This document shows, one piece after another, positions 10,571 to 24,122 of a stretch of 64,000 nucleotides of DNA. The DNA lies in NCBI GenBank assembly GCA_037954235.1, contig JBBMOA010000011.1, positions 29,482,325 to 29,546,324 of the forward strand, written 5' to 3'. The notes beneath the pieces were generated by a model. The model did no database searches. It was not told where the DNA came from and saw only the letters and a program-made list of their open reading frames with translations. This DNA comes from Aulostomus chinensis (lineage: Eukaryota; Chordata; Actinopteri; Syngnathiformes; Aulostomidae). Numbering within the stretch: the stretch's first letter is position 1; each line of letters starts with the position of its first letter. Position numbers and translations under genes: made by a program.

Positions 10571-10802
10571 AGTGAAGCCTTCTGCAGATTGAATGAAAAT
10601 ATTTATAAATTTATAATTCTAACTTTTAGATAATTATATACACATTTAGCATCAAAGTATGGCAAATAGCTGGAAGGCCAAGACAGGGGCCTGAGTTTGA
10701 GCATCAAAAGTTCACAAATGCCAGATATAAATATGCTATTCACTATAAATATAAGAACAAGCAAGTCATGAGGGCTGATTCCATGGCCAAGAAGCTATTT
10801 TT

Positions 10803-11040
10803 TTTAACCTGTCCTGTTCAGCAGCATCCATGTTCCTGGTGCCTCGTTGTACTGAAGCAGTTTTACTCTGCAGAGGAGGAGCCTGATAAACTCCTCCTAT
10901 CACCATTTATGTTTAACTTTATTAGGAATGGTGTTGGTTCATTGGTGAAGCTACCGGACTGAGGACAGGAGTGGATAGGAAGAGAGAACAGGGACAGGAT
11001 AAGGAAGACGGGGGGGGGGGGGGACAAAAACGACAACAAC
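10803..11040 (-). repeat. unnamed 240-bp poly(C) repeat, copy C
   Basis: Antisense copy of the repeat at 481-725 and 46,080-46,341. On the plus strand it starts with a T run then AACCTGTCCTGTTCAGCAG and ends with a long G run near 11,010 and GACAAAAACGACAACAAC. It shares the AATAAA, the TCCGGTAGCTTCACCAATGAACC block and the A-tract 3' end. Confidence 0.85.
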
Positions 11041-12371
11041 GTCTGTCAATGTAGAGGTGGCTTGCTTGGTGCAGGTTGCACACCACTGACACACCACAGC
11101 TTTGGTCATGCTGTAAAATATCAAGCTTACAAAGACTGCAAGTTGCATATAGTGATGCAACGAGGATTTACTTTAAGTACCAAGAGGTTCTGGTGTGAGT
11201 TCACTGTTTGTCACTGCAGGCGTGAGCACTTTTAAAGCTCTTTGAAGAACCCTAATGAACACATTTAGGCAACCAGTATGAGAGAGGCACTCTCCAAACC
11301 CACCATGAGCTGCTTCACCCAAGCGGAGGAAGCTCTTGCTGCATGCCTCTAGGTGACCTGCTCCTGGATGTACATTTTATACACATGTATTGATTGCCGT
11401 TGCGGAAGGATATGTTCTTTATGGAAAGATTGATGATGACTTACACCGCTGCAGTCTGCGGCTGTGATGTGCCACTGTGTTCTCTGTCACGATGAGTAAC
11501 AAACAGGTGTGACATCACCACACAGTGAACCTGTCACTGTAGTGCTGGCTCTGGTTCAGATGGCTTCACAGCCAGTGAGCGACGCAACTCCCGCTGATAG
11601 AAAGGACGCGTCCCCCGAATGGGCTGATGTTGTCCCAACATAGGCGTCCGTTCATTTAGACAAGTGGGCCCAGTGGCCCAGGACAGTGTGTGCTTGCTGC
11701 TCTTGATCTGAACCTTTCCCTTGAGTCATGTGAATATTGATGTGGGTCACAGCTCAGTGGGTCTGCAGCCTAGAACAGAATGTAATTTGTTCCAGCACCT
11801 GTTAATGGTTACGTATATTAAAGTTGCGTCACCTTGCATGTGGAATGTCAAACGCTATCGTGTAGTTAGCGGAGCAACGTCCACGTAGGAAAACACGTGG
11901 TGACGGTATCATGAGCTTGTTGTGAGAATGAGGGCAAACATCAGATCTCACAACTTCAGAATGGTTCCTCCAGACTGGGCCCAGCTGCCCTTTGGCCACT
12001 GCTGGAACTAGAAGAGAGCTAGAAAACTAATAAAAAAAAAAACAGCCACAGGAGCTAATTCTTCATACACCAGGGTTACATAAATGTTGCAATAAAATAA
12101 GATCCAGAGTAAATATGAAATACTTCAAATAAATCATGTCATGTTTCTTGTATTGCTCCCTGCCTGCGTCACTGAAGATGACATCACATAAGTCGTGACC
12201 TCGGCTTATCACCGCTGCCACAGCAGCGTCAGTTCACTTCACCATTCAAAATAAATCCATGCTCTGCAATAGGTGGTTCGTGGGCAAAAACTGGCTCCCC
12301 AGCAATGAAACCTGATTGTCTTATGACAATCTAACTTTTGAAATTGATTGTTTTATTTCTTTAATTATCTG
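11041..12371. other. unassigned sequence
   Basis: No recognised gene, repeat or tandem array. Open frames are short and without domain motifs. Confidence 0.5.
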
Positions 12372-12624
12372 CATTGTATTGTAAACTGTTGTCTTGTCTG
12401 TACCAACATCTCCTGCACGTCTGTCCCTCCTGGTGAGGGATCCTCCTCCCCTCCTCACCCTCAGGTTTCTCCCATTTTTCCCTGTTCAAGGTTTTCTATG
12501 GAGTTTCTCCTCAGTCGATGTGAGGCTCAGAGGGCAGAGGATGTTGTTATGATGCCATGAAGCCTGGAGACAAACTGGTGGGGAAAACAGGCTACAAAGA
12601 AAACTGCCTTGCCTTGCCTGCAAA
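12372..12624 (+). mobile_element. L2 family-B LINE, 3' UTR end
   Basis: Colinear with 50,845-51,090: CTGTACCAACATCTCCTGCACG, GGTGAGGGATCCTCCTCCCC, GGTTTTCTATGGAGTTTCTCC, CAGTCGATGTGAGG, and a terminal GCCTTGCCTTGCC tandem. The 5' part is truncated. The CCTTG terminal repeat is shared with the long copy, which fixes the end of the family. Confidence 0.9.
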
Positions 12625-15144
<2,520 letters not shown>

Positions 15145-15520
15145 CTACTCCAACAATCCATGTTCTCCCTCTTCTCCTGTTAAGAGTCACGGGAGGGGGG
15201 GTGGTGGGGGTGGAGCCTATCCCAGCAGCCTTCCCCCTGGACAGGTCACCAGTCCATCAGGGCCAACACATAGAGACAGACAACCATTGGCTCTCCCAGC
15301 CACGCCTACGGTCAATTTAGAGTCTGGATTAACCTGGTCCCTCTTGATGTCTTTGGACTGTGGCGGAAGCTGGAGTACCAGAGAGAACCCAGCAGGAACA
15401 GGGAGAACATGGAGACTCACCCAGAAAGACCCCGTGCTGCAGCCGGGGCTCCACCCACAACCTTCTTGCTGGGGGCCACAGTGAGGACCACTGCTCCACC
15501 AGGCTGCCCCCTCTACTCTC
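15145..15520 (-). mobile_element. SINE, ATGG-tail family
   Basis: Antisense and close to complete. The 5' end (right side) reads GTGGAGCAGTGGTCCTCACTG, then GGTTGTGGGTGGAGCCCCGGCTGCAGCACGGGG, then the conserved TGTTCTCCCTGTTCCTGC, GTACTCCAGC and AAATTGACCGTAGGCGTGG body. It matches 31,983-32,345 better than the copy at 15,878, so at least two subfamilies are present. The B-box has decayed to GTTGTGGGTGG. Confidence 0.88.
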
Positions 15521-15569
15521 GCAACTCAATTTCAGAGCCTCAACTGAGGAGATATTGTCCTAAGCCTAC

Positions 15570-15657
15570 CAGTGGTTCTCAAACTGTGGTATGCATACCT
15601 CATTGGTATTTTAGCTCCCACTAGTGGTACATGGAGAAATCTTAGTTATTTATCTTT
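15570..15657 (+). mobile_element. possible hAT terminal fragment
   Basis: CAGTGGTTCTCAAACTGTGGTATGC is a typical hAT left terminus (CAGTGGTTCTCAAAC). No matching right end was found before the TA array at 15,659, so only one end is present or the element is interrupted. Confidence 0.45.
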
Positions 15658-15658
15658 A

Positions 15659-15876
<218 letters not shown>

Positions 15877-15877
15877 A

Positions 15878-16262
15878 TGGGGCTGCACGGTGGTGCAGTG
15901 GTCAGCACTGTGGCCTCACATCAAGAAGGTTCCGGGTTCGAGTCCCGGCTCGGGCGCTGGGTCTTTCTGGGTGAGTCTCCATGTTCTCCCTGTTCCTGCG
16001 TGGGTTCTCTCTGGTACTCCAGCTTCCTCCACAGTCCAAAGACATCAATTTGGGGACGAGGCTGATTGATTCTCTAAATTGACCGTAGGTATGAATGTGA
16101 GTGTGAATGGTTGTTGGTCTCTGTGTGTTGGCCCTGTGATGGACTGGGGACCAGTCCAGGGTGAACCCCGCCTCTCGCCTGTAGATGCTGGGATAGGCTC
16201 CACCCCCCGCGACCCTTAATAGTGAGGAATAAGCGGAAGATGACGATGGATGGATGGATATA
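15878..16262 (+). mobile_element. SINE, ATGG-tail family, complete
   Basis: A tRNA-like head has A-box GTGCAGTGGTCAGCACTG and a perfect Pol III B-box GGTTCGAGTCC near 15,931-15,941. It is followed by the conserved body (CTCCATGTTCTCCCTGTTCC, TCTAAATTGACCGTAGG, GTGATGGACTGGGG, GCTGGGATAGGCTCC) and tail GATGGATGGATGG. It sits between two TA-rich arrays, which suggests insertion into TA-rich DNA or growth of TA from its tail. Confidence 0.9.
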
Positions 16263-16267
16263 TATAT

Positions 16268-16325
<58 letters not shown>

Positions 16326-16379
16326 ATATATATATCCATATATATATGGATATATATATCCATATATATATATATATAT

Positions 16380-16433
<54 letters not shown>

Positions 16434-16520
16434 ATATATATATCCATATATATCCATATATATATGGATATATATATATATATATATATATGGATAGATA
16501 TATATGGATATATATATGGA
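16256..16520. repeat. palindromic TA array with GGATATA/TATATCC blocks
   Basis: Long TA runs are interrupted at intervals by TGGATA and TATCCA, so the array is self-complementary at many scales and could form cruciforms. ORFs reading YIYIYI are artefacts. Confidence 0.97.
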
Positions 16521-18377
16521 ACAGACATATTAGAGACATTAAAACAAATAATACTATCCAAACTACATGTGCCTGTCTTGTAAGATACTACGTGGTTGCT
16601 TTGTCTCACGTAGCCTCTGCAGCACCTGCTGCTAATGTTAGCTGCTAACATTAGTGAGTTCCCAGCAGTGGATCATGGAACCAGAACCGTACTGCCTCCT
16701 CATCATGTGACCACACAGAGAGAATATCATCATCACGGCTGCAACACATCTTTGGTGGTTGGAACAAGCCGAGAAATGCAGCCGTTCTGGATGGGTGTGG
16801 CTTCTCTCCTCTGGTTTAATTTCTGACTGATAAAGGAGAGCAGCAACAAATGAGCGAGTTCCCTCTCTGTTGGTTCTGAGTGACGTTCCTGCTTGTGCTG
16901 CCTGTAATAACTAGAAGCTGTGGCGGGTGTTCATGGCACCGCCAACTGATGTATCATACGAGATTATTTCCAAGCGGCTGCCTCAGTTGCCTGCAGATGG
17001 ACCAGCGTAGCTGAATGTTGGTCTTTGGTCACGTTGCTGGTACTCCTCTAGTCTCGTCTGTCTAATTCTTTGCAGTGGTACTTGGTTAGAAACACCTGAG
17101 AAACACGGAACTACAGACTATGTTCTCCAACTCTAGAAGGTAAAGAGGCTGTCTCTGGAGCTGCCTTCCAGCTGACAAGAGTCTTCAGGATGCCTGTTTA
17201 CCCCTCGTGAGCCTTATGATTGGCACATTCATACCTGACATGCGAAGGCTGCTTCTAGCCAGGCTTGGTGTCCTGTGCGGGGCAGCATCAGTCATTGTAC
17301 ATCCTTTGCTTTTGAGCTATGATCTTTGTCATTATGAGGTCAATCTCTACATACTGTAGCTTGTTTTTTTGAGGACAGTCTAAACTATCCAAATATGCCA
17401 TCAGTTCACCTGGTACTACTTACATATATTTTATAAAACACAAAAACAAAAAAAGGATTTTCTCATCACAGAAGGTTTCCAGCACACATATTTTTGCATC
17501 ATGAGTATGGGGAGCTTCCCTGGACTCTGACAATACAGGCACCATGATGGTGGGGCGTTCTGTGACTTCACAATTTGCTTGGTGTGAATGCAAGCCATTT
17601 TATTGAACAATGAAACATTTATTATAATACTGAAAGATGTATTGTGCTTAAGATGAAAAATAGGATTTATTTGAAAAGAAACATGCAAAAATAACAAAAA
17701 CAATTCAATTACATGACTATTTACAAGAACACACAACTTCATAAAGTGCATGCACATTTTACACACGGAGGCTATTGTTTGTGTGCATGTACAGTTGCCT
17801 CCGTCCGCATGCACTTGTGCTATTTTGTTTACAAGGAGAAAGTCTGGAGGAGGTTTTAAGAAGCAAAACTTTCCTATCATTCAGAAAAGGACACAATGTC
17901 ATGCTTACACTGGACACCCTGTAGGAATTTGCAGTGATCAAAACCGGACATGGACATCGTTTGACATCCAGGAAAACATGACAACCCAGGAATCGGTAAG
18001 ATGTGCTCTTCTTCTCTAAAATGGAATTGACAAGCACGAGTGAAATGCTGGAGTAAACAAATAGGAAATTTATCATTTTTCAGTCTTTTATTAGCCTAGC
18101 TGTAAAAAGATACATGCGATGCACATGTATGTGTCTTATGGCATTGTAAAGCTCAGTTTCTGCTGTTTCAGACAGTCCGATATGGTTGCCGTATCTGTCT
18201 AATGACGGGTTCATGAGTTATTCAGATGAGTGTCGGAGGAGTTCACATCAAAGCACAGCTTTTTGTGAACTGTATTTATGATTAAATTCAGCCAAATTAA
18301 AAAATTATTTTCTAGCCAATATTTGCACACAAAAATAAATGAAAGGTACCACTGTAAAGGTGCAGCTGTGCAGTTTC
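16521..18377. other. unassigned sequence
   Basis: No recognised element. A perfect 11-bp inverted repeat CTAATGTTAGC/GCTAACATTAG with a 1-nt spacer lies at 16,632-16,654. The antisense 149-codon ORF at 17,431-17,880 has no known motif. Confidence 0.45.
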
Positions 18378-18430
18378 ACCCATCCATTGATCAATCCATT
18401 TTCTTCCGCTTATCCTGTTAAGGGTCACGT
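18378..18430 (-). mobile_element. SINE tail fragment, ATGG-tail family
   Basis: CATCCATTGATCAATCCATTTTCTTCCGCTTATCC and AAGGGTCACG match only the last 50 bp of the family, in antisense. Confidence 0.65.
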
Positions 18431-18480
18431 GGCGTAGTTTCATGTGACATGCATGTGATCGAGCTCCGATAAATCATTCC

Positions 18481-19625
18481 AGGGACGTGAGCAGGTGGAG
18501 CTACAGGTGGCAGCTGGAGCCTCTTCAGGTCTGGAGCCTCCTCCAGCAGCACCAGGATCTGGGATGAGGGGAGAAGAGGAGGAGTCAGTAACACGTCTGA
18601 GGACAGGAGGAGGAGAGAGAAGCCCAGTGCATCATGGGAGATCCCAGCAGTCTGAGGCTATAGCAGCAGATCTAAGGGCCAGCCTAAGCAGTCCTGGCTA
18701 TAAGCCTGATCAACAAGGAGGTCTTAAGTCTGCTCTTAAACCTAGAGAGGGGGTCTGGGTCCTGGACTGAAACTGGGAGACGGTTCCACAGGAGGGGAGC
18801 CTGATAGCTGAAGGCTCTGGCCCCATTCTACTGTTAGAACTCAAGGAACCAGCAGGAACCCTGCATCCTGGGAGTGAAGGGTTCTAGCTGGATCATAGGG
18901 GACTCGGAGCTCTGTCAGGGATGAAGCATCCTGATTGTTGAGGACTTTGATGGTAGAAGGAGAATTTTAAATTCTGTTCTGAATCTGACAGGGAGCCATG
19001 TAGCGAAGCCAGTCCAGGAGAGACCTGGTCTCTGCTACCAGTTCTAGTCAACAAGCGGGCAGCAGCGTTCTGGACCAGCTGGAGAGTCTTTAGGGACTTA
19101 TTAGTCCAGCCTGGTAGGAGGGAGGTGCAGTAATCCAGCCTGGAAGTGACAAAAGCAGGGACTAGTTTTTCTGCGTCTTCTTGAGCCAGGATGTGTCTGA
19201 TCTTAGTGATGTTACGTAGATGGAAGAAGGCGTCCTGGAGGTTTGTTGAATGTGGGAGTTAAAGGATCCTGGTCAAAGAGAACTCCTAGGTTCCTTACAG
19301 TGGTGCTGGGGGCCAGGGTGGTGCCATCCAGGGTACCTGTCTCATCAGATCAGGTGGTCCTCAGGTGTTTGGGCCCAGCACAAGAACTTCAGTTTATCAG
19401 AGTTTAATAAAGGAAATGATGGTCCTCCATGTTTCCTGTCCTTCAGACAGGCCTCCAGTTCAGTCAGCTGGTTTGTTCCATGTGGATCATTGATGAGTTC
19501 AGCTGAGTGTCGTCTGCATAGCAGTGAACATTAATGGAGTGTTTCCTGATCATGTGACCTAGAGGAAGCAGGTACAGGGTGAAGAGGACTGGTCCAAGCA
19601 CAGACCCTTGTGGAACACCGAAACT
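18481..19625 (-). pseudogene. L2 family-A LINE: RT C-terminus and 3' UTR
   Basis: Antisense and colinear with 30,505-31,600 and 42,355-43,420. The plus text GGGTTCCTGCTGG (antisense), GGTCCAGAACGCTGC and GTGTTCCACAAGGGTCTGTG all occur in matching order. Coverage runs from the RT motif after GVPQGSVLGP to the proximal 3' UTR. The inner end is cut at ACGTGAGCAGGTGG, so the minisatellite and tail are missing. It is broken by stops throughout. The ORF at 18,495-18,770 on the plus strand is antisense to this UTR and is not a gene. Confidence 0.88.
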
Positions 19626-19762
19626 CACACAATTTAATTTAATAACAAATTAATTTTACTGAGATCATATTTAAAATTTACGTAAAGGTAGGCGCTGACA
19701 TGAATTAACTTGACATAGTAGAATAAACACTGATATATAATGTTTAAATTTGAAAAAAGAAA

Positions 19763-19767
19763 CTTAG
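19763..19767. other. target site duplication CTTAG (left)
   Basis: Identical to 24,663-24,667 on the other side of the gypsy element. A 5-bp duplication is usual for Ty3/gypsy integrases. Confidence 0.95.
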
Positions 19768-20004
19768 TGTAGATCATCTGGCTAAATGATTGTTCTGTTT
19801 GTCCCTTACTAGCTGCCGTATTTGTAGTTCTGTTCACAGCCAGCCAACCAGAATGCTTGTGTTCAGTCTGTCCGGAAGTGAACTCGCAAGATGTCGATCG
19901 TATTCACCTGGTCTGCTCTGCATTGTCAAAACTTAATAAATACTGCAGTTCCGCCCGAAGCTGGTGTGATCCTTGACTCACACACATCAGAGCAAGCCTC
20001 TACA
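19768..20004 (+). repeat. 5' LTR (237 bp)
   Basis: It begins TGTAGATCATCTGG and ends CTCTACA; TGTAGA/TCTACA form the terminal inverted repeat. AATAAA at 19,935-19,940 could be the polyadenylation signal. The 3' LTR has GATAAA at that place. Confidence 0.97.
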
Positions 20005-20020
20005 TGGTGTCAGAACACAC
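20005..20020 (+). promoter_or_regulatory. primer-binding site
   Basis: TGGTGTCAGAACACAC starts with TGG, complementary to a tRNA CCA end, and directly abuts the LTR. I did not assign the tRNA. Confidence 0.8.
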
Positions 20021-20108
20021 TACGAACTCCTCGCCCGTGAGTACTTTGTTCCGCTGGTCAACTACTTTTCTGTGCTGGTGCTAGCGGGAGCTACGCTAGC
20101 CGGAAGTA

Positions 20109-22547
20109 ATGGCGGATGGATTTCGCAGACCCGACCCCGTTGTTTTTGACGAGAATGTCGCCGAGAATTGGCAAATTTTTGAGCGGGAATACGATATTTT
20201 TATCGCCGCGGCGCACTCCGACAAGCCTGCTAAGACAAGGGCCTACATTCTCCTCAACCTTGCCGGGCCAGAAGCTATTGAACGAGAGCGTTCATTTGTC
20301 TATGCTGCTGAGGTGCGCGGACCCGGGGATGACGGAACTGTCGTCACCCCAGCGGAGTCGAGGGAGGATCCGGACTGCCTGAAAAGGAAGTTTAGTGAAA
20401 TCTGCAATCCACGAAACAATAAAGCAATGGAAAGACACAAGTTTCATTCAAGAAGCCAGAAACAAGGTGAGAGCATCGAGTCATTAATCACTGATTTGAA
20501 AATCAGAGCTAAAAGTTGCCACTTTGGAGACTCGACTGAGGAGCTTATCTGTGACCGCATAGTGTGTGGCATTATCAGCCACTCTTTCAGAAAATCTCTG
20601 TTGAGAGATAGTGAGCTAACACTCGTCAAAGCCATCTCAATTTGTCGCATTCATGAGATGACGGAGGAAAATAGCAAAACGCTAGCCACACAAGCTACCA
20701 ATGTTGATGCAGTAAAGCCAGTTCCAAGCAGAAAGCACCAGTCAAAATCACAATCATTCTCCCAAGCCATCACAAAATGCAAGAACTGTGGAAACAGCCA
20801 CGCAGCTAAGCGGGAGAAGTGTCCAGCATACGGACAACAATGGCATAATTGCAAAAGGCTAAACCACTACAAAAAGCGCTGCAGGTCTAAATCACAAAGC
20901 CAAAGCAACTCACAGTGGAAAAGTCACAGACAGTCTGTGCATGAAGTGACAGTGGATCAGGCCATAACATCTGGAGATGACACATCTTATGTGGACGGTG
21001 TCGAGGCTGACAGTCGTGTTGACAGTGTCGAGTCCCAAACCAATGAGCAGGATGAAGCCTTTGTAAAAATCCACATAAATGGCAAACCCACTGAAATGAA
21101 AGTCGACACAGGAGCCAAATGCAATGTGATGTCACGAGAGACTTTTAAACAAGTGACTAATGGTGAGCAACTCATAAAGCCAAAGAAAGCCACAAACCTT
21201 GTTGCTTATGGTGGCACCAGGATTGAAACCGAGGGCACTGTTACACTGTCATGTTTTTTAAAGGAGCAATGCCACCAATTATCCTTTTTCATAGTGGACA
21301 GAGAGGTGCAACCACTGCTAGGATTTCGGGCTTGTGTGAACATGGGAATCATCAAAATGAGTCCAGACGTCCATCAGGTCACCATGGAGAACAACACAAG
21401 CTTCAGCACACAAATCCTCACACAGTACAGCGACCTGTTTGATGATGAACTTGGCGAACTCCCTGTTACGTACTCTATGAAGGTGGATCCCAGCATAGAG
21501 CCTGTTGTGCGGCCAGCGCACCGCGTCCCAGTTGCAATGCAAGGTAAAGTCAAAACCGAACTTGAGCGCATGCAAAGAATAGGTGTCATAACACCAGTCA
21601 CAGAGCCTACAGACTGGGTATCTTCCATGGTGGCTGCACACAAGAAAGACAAGTCAGAAATAAGACTCTGTATAAACCCGAAAGACCTCAACACAGCATT
21701 GAAGAGGCCCCATCATCCGATGCGCAGTGTTGAGGAGGTGGCAGCACAGATGTCAGGGGCAACACTGTTCTCTGTACTGGATGCGAAAAACTCATTCTGG
21801 CAGATACGTCTTGATGAAAAATCCTCCATGTTGACGACATTCAGCACCCCGTTTGAGCGTTACAGATTCCTGCGGATGCCTTTCGGCATCAACTCTGCAA
21901 GTGAGGTGTTTCAACGCTCGATGGAACAGCTGTTTGCTGGCTACCCATGCTCAGTCATTGTTGATGATATTGTTGGAGGCCGTGGAGCAGCCGAACATGA
22001 TGCCAACTTAATGAGAGTGCTTGAGCGGGTGAGAGAAGTCAACCTCAAATTAAATCCAGCCAAGTGCAAATTTCGCCTGGACCAAGTAGGCTATGTCGGC
22101 CACATCTTCACAAGCCAAGGCCTGAAAGCTGACCCTACCAAAACCGCAGCAATCACTGAAATGCCAGTCCCCACAGATGTCGCTTCACTACAGCGCTTTC
22201 TTGGTATGGTAAACTACCTTGGCAAGTACATTCCAAACTTTAGTGACATCGCAGCACCACTGAGGAACCTGACTCGTAAAGAGACTGCGTGGTGCTGGTT
22301 TCAACAACATCAGGATGCATTCGACCGCCTGAAATCATGCTTGTCAAACCCACCTGTACTGGCATACTACGATGTCAAGGAGCCAGTCACGCTGACTTGT
22401 GACGCATCATGCTATGGACTCGGAGCTGCTTGTATGCAAAACGGTAGACCAGTAGCATTCGCATCACGCACCCTCACAGACAGAGACGCGATACGCTCAA
22501 TTAGAGAAGGAGCTTCTGGCCGTCGTGTTTGCTTGCACAAAGTTTAA
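20109..22547 (+). CDS. gypsy gag-protease-RT-RNase H reading frame (defective)
   Basis: A single frame of 812 codons starts at the first ATG after the leader. Residues 1-220 form a retrotransposon Gag. Residues 224-258 hold two CCHC-type knuckles; in the second, the first expected Cys is Trp (TGG at 20,841-20,843). The aspartic protease shows VDTGAKCN with Asp333. RT covers about 450-650: motif A Asp558, FGINSASEVFQRSM, and the catalytic IVDDIV with Asp619/620. RNase H starts with TCDAS (Asp765) and AFASRTLTD. The frame then leaves RNase H at about residue 793 and ends in an unrelated tail. Gag and Pol share one frame, so no programmed frameshift is needed. RT itself keeps all its catalytic Asp residues. 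Confidence 0.95.
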   Translation: MADGFRRPDPVVFDENVAENWQIFEREYDIFIAAAHSDKPAKTRAYILLNLAGPEAIERERSFVYAAEVRGPGDDGTVVTPAESREDPDCLKRKFSEICNPRNNKAMERHKFHSRSQKQGESIESLITDLKIRAKSCHFGDSTEELICDRIVCGIISHSFRKSLLRDSELTLVKAISICRIHEMTEENSKTLATQATNVDAVKPVPSRKHQSKSQSFSQAITKCKNCGNSHAAKREKCPAYGQQWHNCKRLNHYKKRCRSKSQSQSNSQWKSHRQSVHEVTVDQAITSGDDTSYVDGVEADSRVDSVESQTNEQDEAFVKIHINGKPTEMKVDTGAKCNVMSRETFKQVTNGEQLIKPKKATNLVAYGGTRIETEGTVTLSCFLKEQCHQLSFFIVDREVQPLLGFRACVNMGIIKMSPDVHQVTMENNTSFSTQILTQYSDLFDDELGELPVTYSMKVDPSIEPVVRPAHRVPVAMQGKVKTELERMQRIGVITPVTEPTDWVSSMVAAHKKDKSEIRLCINPKDLNTALKRPHHPMRSVEEVAAQMSGATLFSVLDAKNSFWQIRLDEKSSMLTTFSTPFERYRFLRMPFGINSASEVFQRSMEQLFAGYPCSVIVDDIVGGRGAAEHDANLMRVLERVREVNLKLNPAKCKFRLDQVGYVGHIFTSQGLKADPTKTAAITEMPVPTDVASLQRFLGMVNYLGKYIPNFSDIAAPLRNLTRKETAWCWFQQHQDAFDRLKSCLSNPPVLAYYDVKEPVTLTCDASCYGLGAACMQNGRPVAFASRTLTDRDAIRSIREGASGRRVCLHKV

Positions 22548-23335
22548 AGACTACGTATATGGAAAGCCCACAATCGTGGAAACCGACCACCAACCTCTGG
22601 TAACCATCCTGAAAAAACCCATTCACACTGCCCCTGCCCGTCTCCAGAGAATGTTGCTTCGACTGCAAAGCTACGACATCAGTCTGGTGTACAAGAGAGG
22701 CAAACACATGTAGCTGGCAGATACTCTGTCAAGAGCGCCGAACACACGAGCCTCGCAATGCCCAGCTGAAAACGACGCTTTTGAAGTCATGTCGGTGAGT
22801 TACATCTCCACTACCCGCCTGGAAGAGCTGAGAAAGCACACAGCAGAGGATGAGGTGCTACAAACCCTCAGTGCAGTTATTCTAAAAGGTTGGCCCACGA
22901 GAGAAAACCAGCTTCAGCCTGCTGTCAAGCCCTTCTTTCCTTACAGGGATGAGCTAACAGTAGAGGAAGGGATTGTTATGAAAGGCCATAAGACAGTCAT
23001 CCCCCACTCTTTGCAGCGAGAGTACATTAACATTGTTCTCAAAGGCCACCCAGGTATTGAAGCAACCAAGCGCAGAGCTAGAAACATAATTTTCTGGCCA
23101 ACAATGTCACATGACATCACAGAGGTGTTGCTCTCATGTGCAGCATGCAACAGCACCAAGTCTCATCAGCAAAAAGAACCTCTTCATCTCCACCCAGTCC
23201 CAGACCTTCCGTGGTCCACAGTAGCCACAGACATTTTTGAGTGGCGTGGCGAACACTACCAAGTGCTAGTGGATTCATACTCTGGATGGTTTGAAATTGA
23301 CCTTCTCCATGGCATAACTTCATCAGCTGTGACAC
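22487..23335 (+). pseudogene. gypsy RNase H end and integrase N-terminal half (frame +1)
   Basis: The second part of Pol, in a different frame from the first. It shows the end of RNase H (ACTKFKDYVYG, ETDHQPL), then an in-frame TAG at 22,711-22,713 just before LADTLSRAP, then the connection and the integrase zinc-binding region. There the usual H-x2-H appears as LKGH (first His replaced), followed by CAAC. The first catalytic Asp of the DDE core is in VATDIFEW (23,230-23,232). The reading ends after GITSSAV, where sequence is lost. The frame change at about 22,487 separates it from the upstream ORF. Confidence 0.9.
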
Positions 23336-24122
23336 CCTCATCTCCGATCATGCCAGGCAGTACACCAGCCAGCATTTCAAAAATTTTGCTAAACAATGGG
23401 ACTTTGTCCACACCACCAGCAGCCCTGAGTTTCCCCAGTCAAATGGGCTCGCAGAGAGAGCGGTCCACAGTGCCAAGCAGTTGATGGAGAAATCACACAG
23501 GGATGGGACAGATGTCTTCCTAAATCTCCTGAACCTCAGAAACATTCCCCGTGATCCAACATTGGGCTCCCCTGCTGAACGTCTGATGTCACGACAAACG
23601 CGCGCAGCCATCCCAGTGAGCACCAAACTACTGGAACCTGCCCTGCGGGTTGCTCAACAAATCAGTGCCCAGCTCCTCAACAAAAGACTCACGTTAAAGC
23701 GCCACTACGAGAAGTCCAGTCGCTCACTACAACCTCTGACAGAGGGACATGTGGTACGCCTGCAGACCCCCAAAGGCTACGACCAGCTTGGATCTGTGAA
23801 AGAGACAAGCAAAGAGCCACGTTCCTACATCGTCCTGTCAAATGGGAGGACATTCCGAAGGAATCGCCGCCACATCCTTCCTGTTTCAGAGCCACCACCG
23901 CCACAGCTCCACGCACAGGACCTGGATTCCCACGACACTGGCCCCTCCACAATGAACAGTGCTTCCCCCTCTCCACAAACACCCCGGCCTAATGCCACAC
24001 AGTCACCACACCAGTCCCCCCTCCGGCCAGTGCCCGCAGCTCACCCTCCCCTTGAGAAGAGCAACGCACAATATATCACACGCTCAGGTCGCATCTGCCG
24101 GCCAAATCCAAAATATGTATGA
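23336..24122 (+). pseudogene. gypsy integrase catalytic and C-terminal part (frame 0)
   Basis: Back in the original frame: the second Asp (GAT at 23,346) in ISDHARQYTSQ and the Glu (GAG at 23,454) in GLAERAV, with exactly 35 codons between, the canonical D-x35-E. The stretch between the first and second Asp is 116 nt, too short and not a multiple of three, so part of the core is deleted. The rest continues to the basic, proline-rich C-terminus ending GRICRPNPKYV. The ORF from the ATG at 23,481 is the open part of this segment. Confidence 0.9.

Noticed and set aside
15878..15960. Possible tRNA gene (A and B boxes)
   Set aside because: It is the head of a dispersed SINE; acceptor stem and CCA-end pairing are not present.
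16222..16651. Long ORFs of tyrosine/isoleucine on both strands
   Set aside because: Translations of the TA array; alternating dinucleotides are open in all frames.
18495..18770. 91-codon plus-strand ORF as a gene
   Set aside because: Antisense to an L2 3' UTR that recurs at 7.1, 31.5 and 43.3 kb.
20444..21694. Antisense ORFs over the gypsy gag and RT
   Set aside because: Shadows of the sense frame, with no motif of their own.
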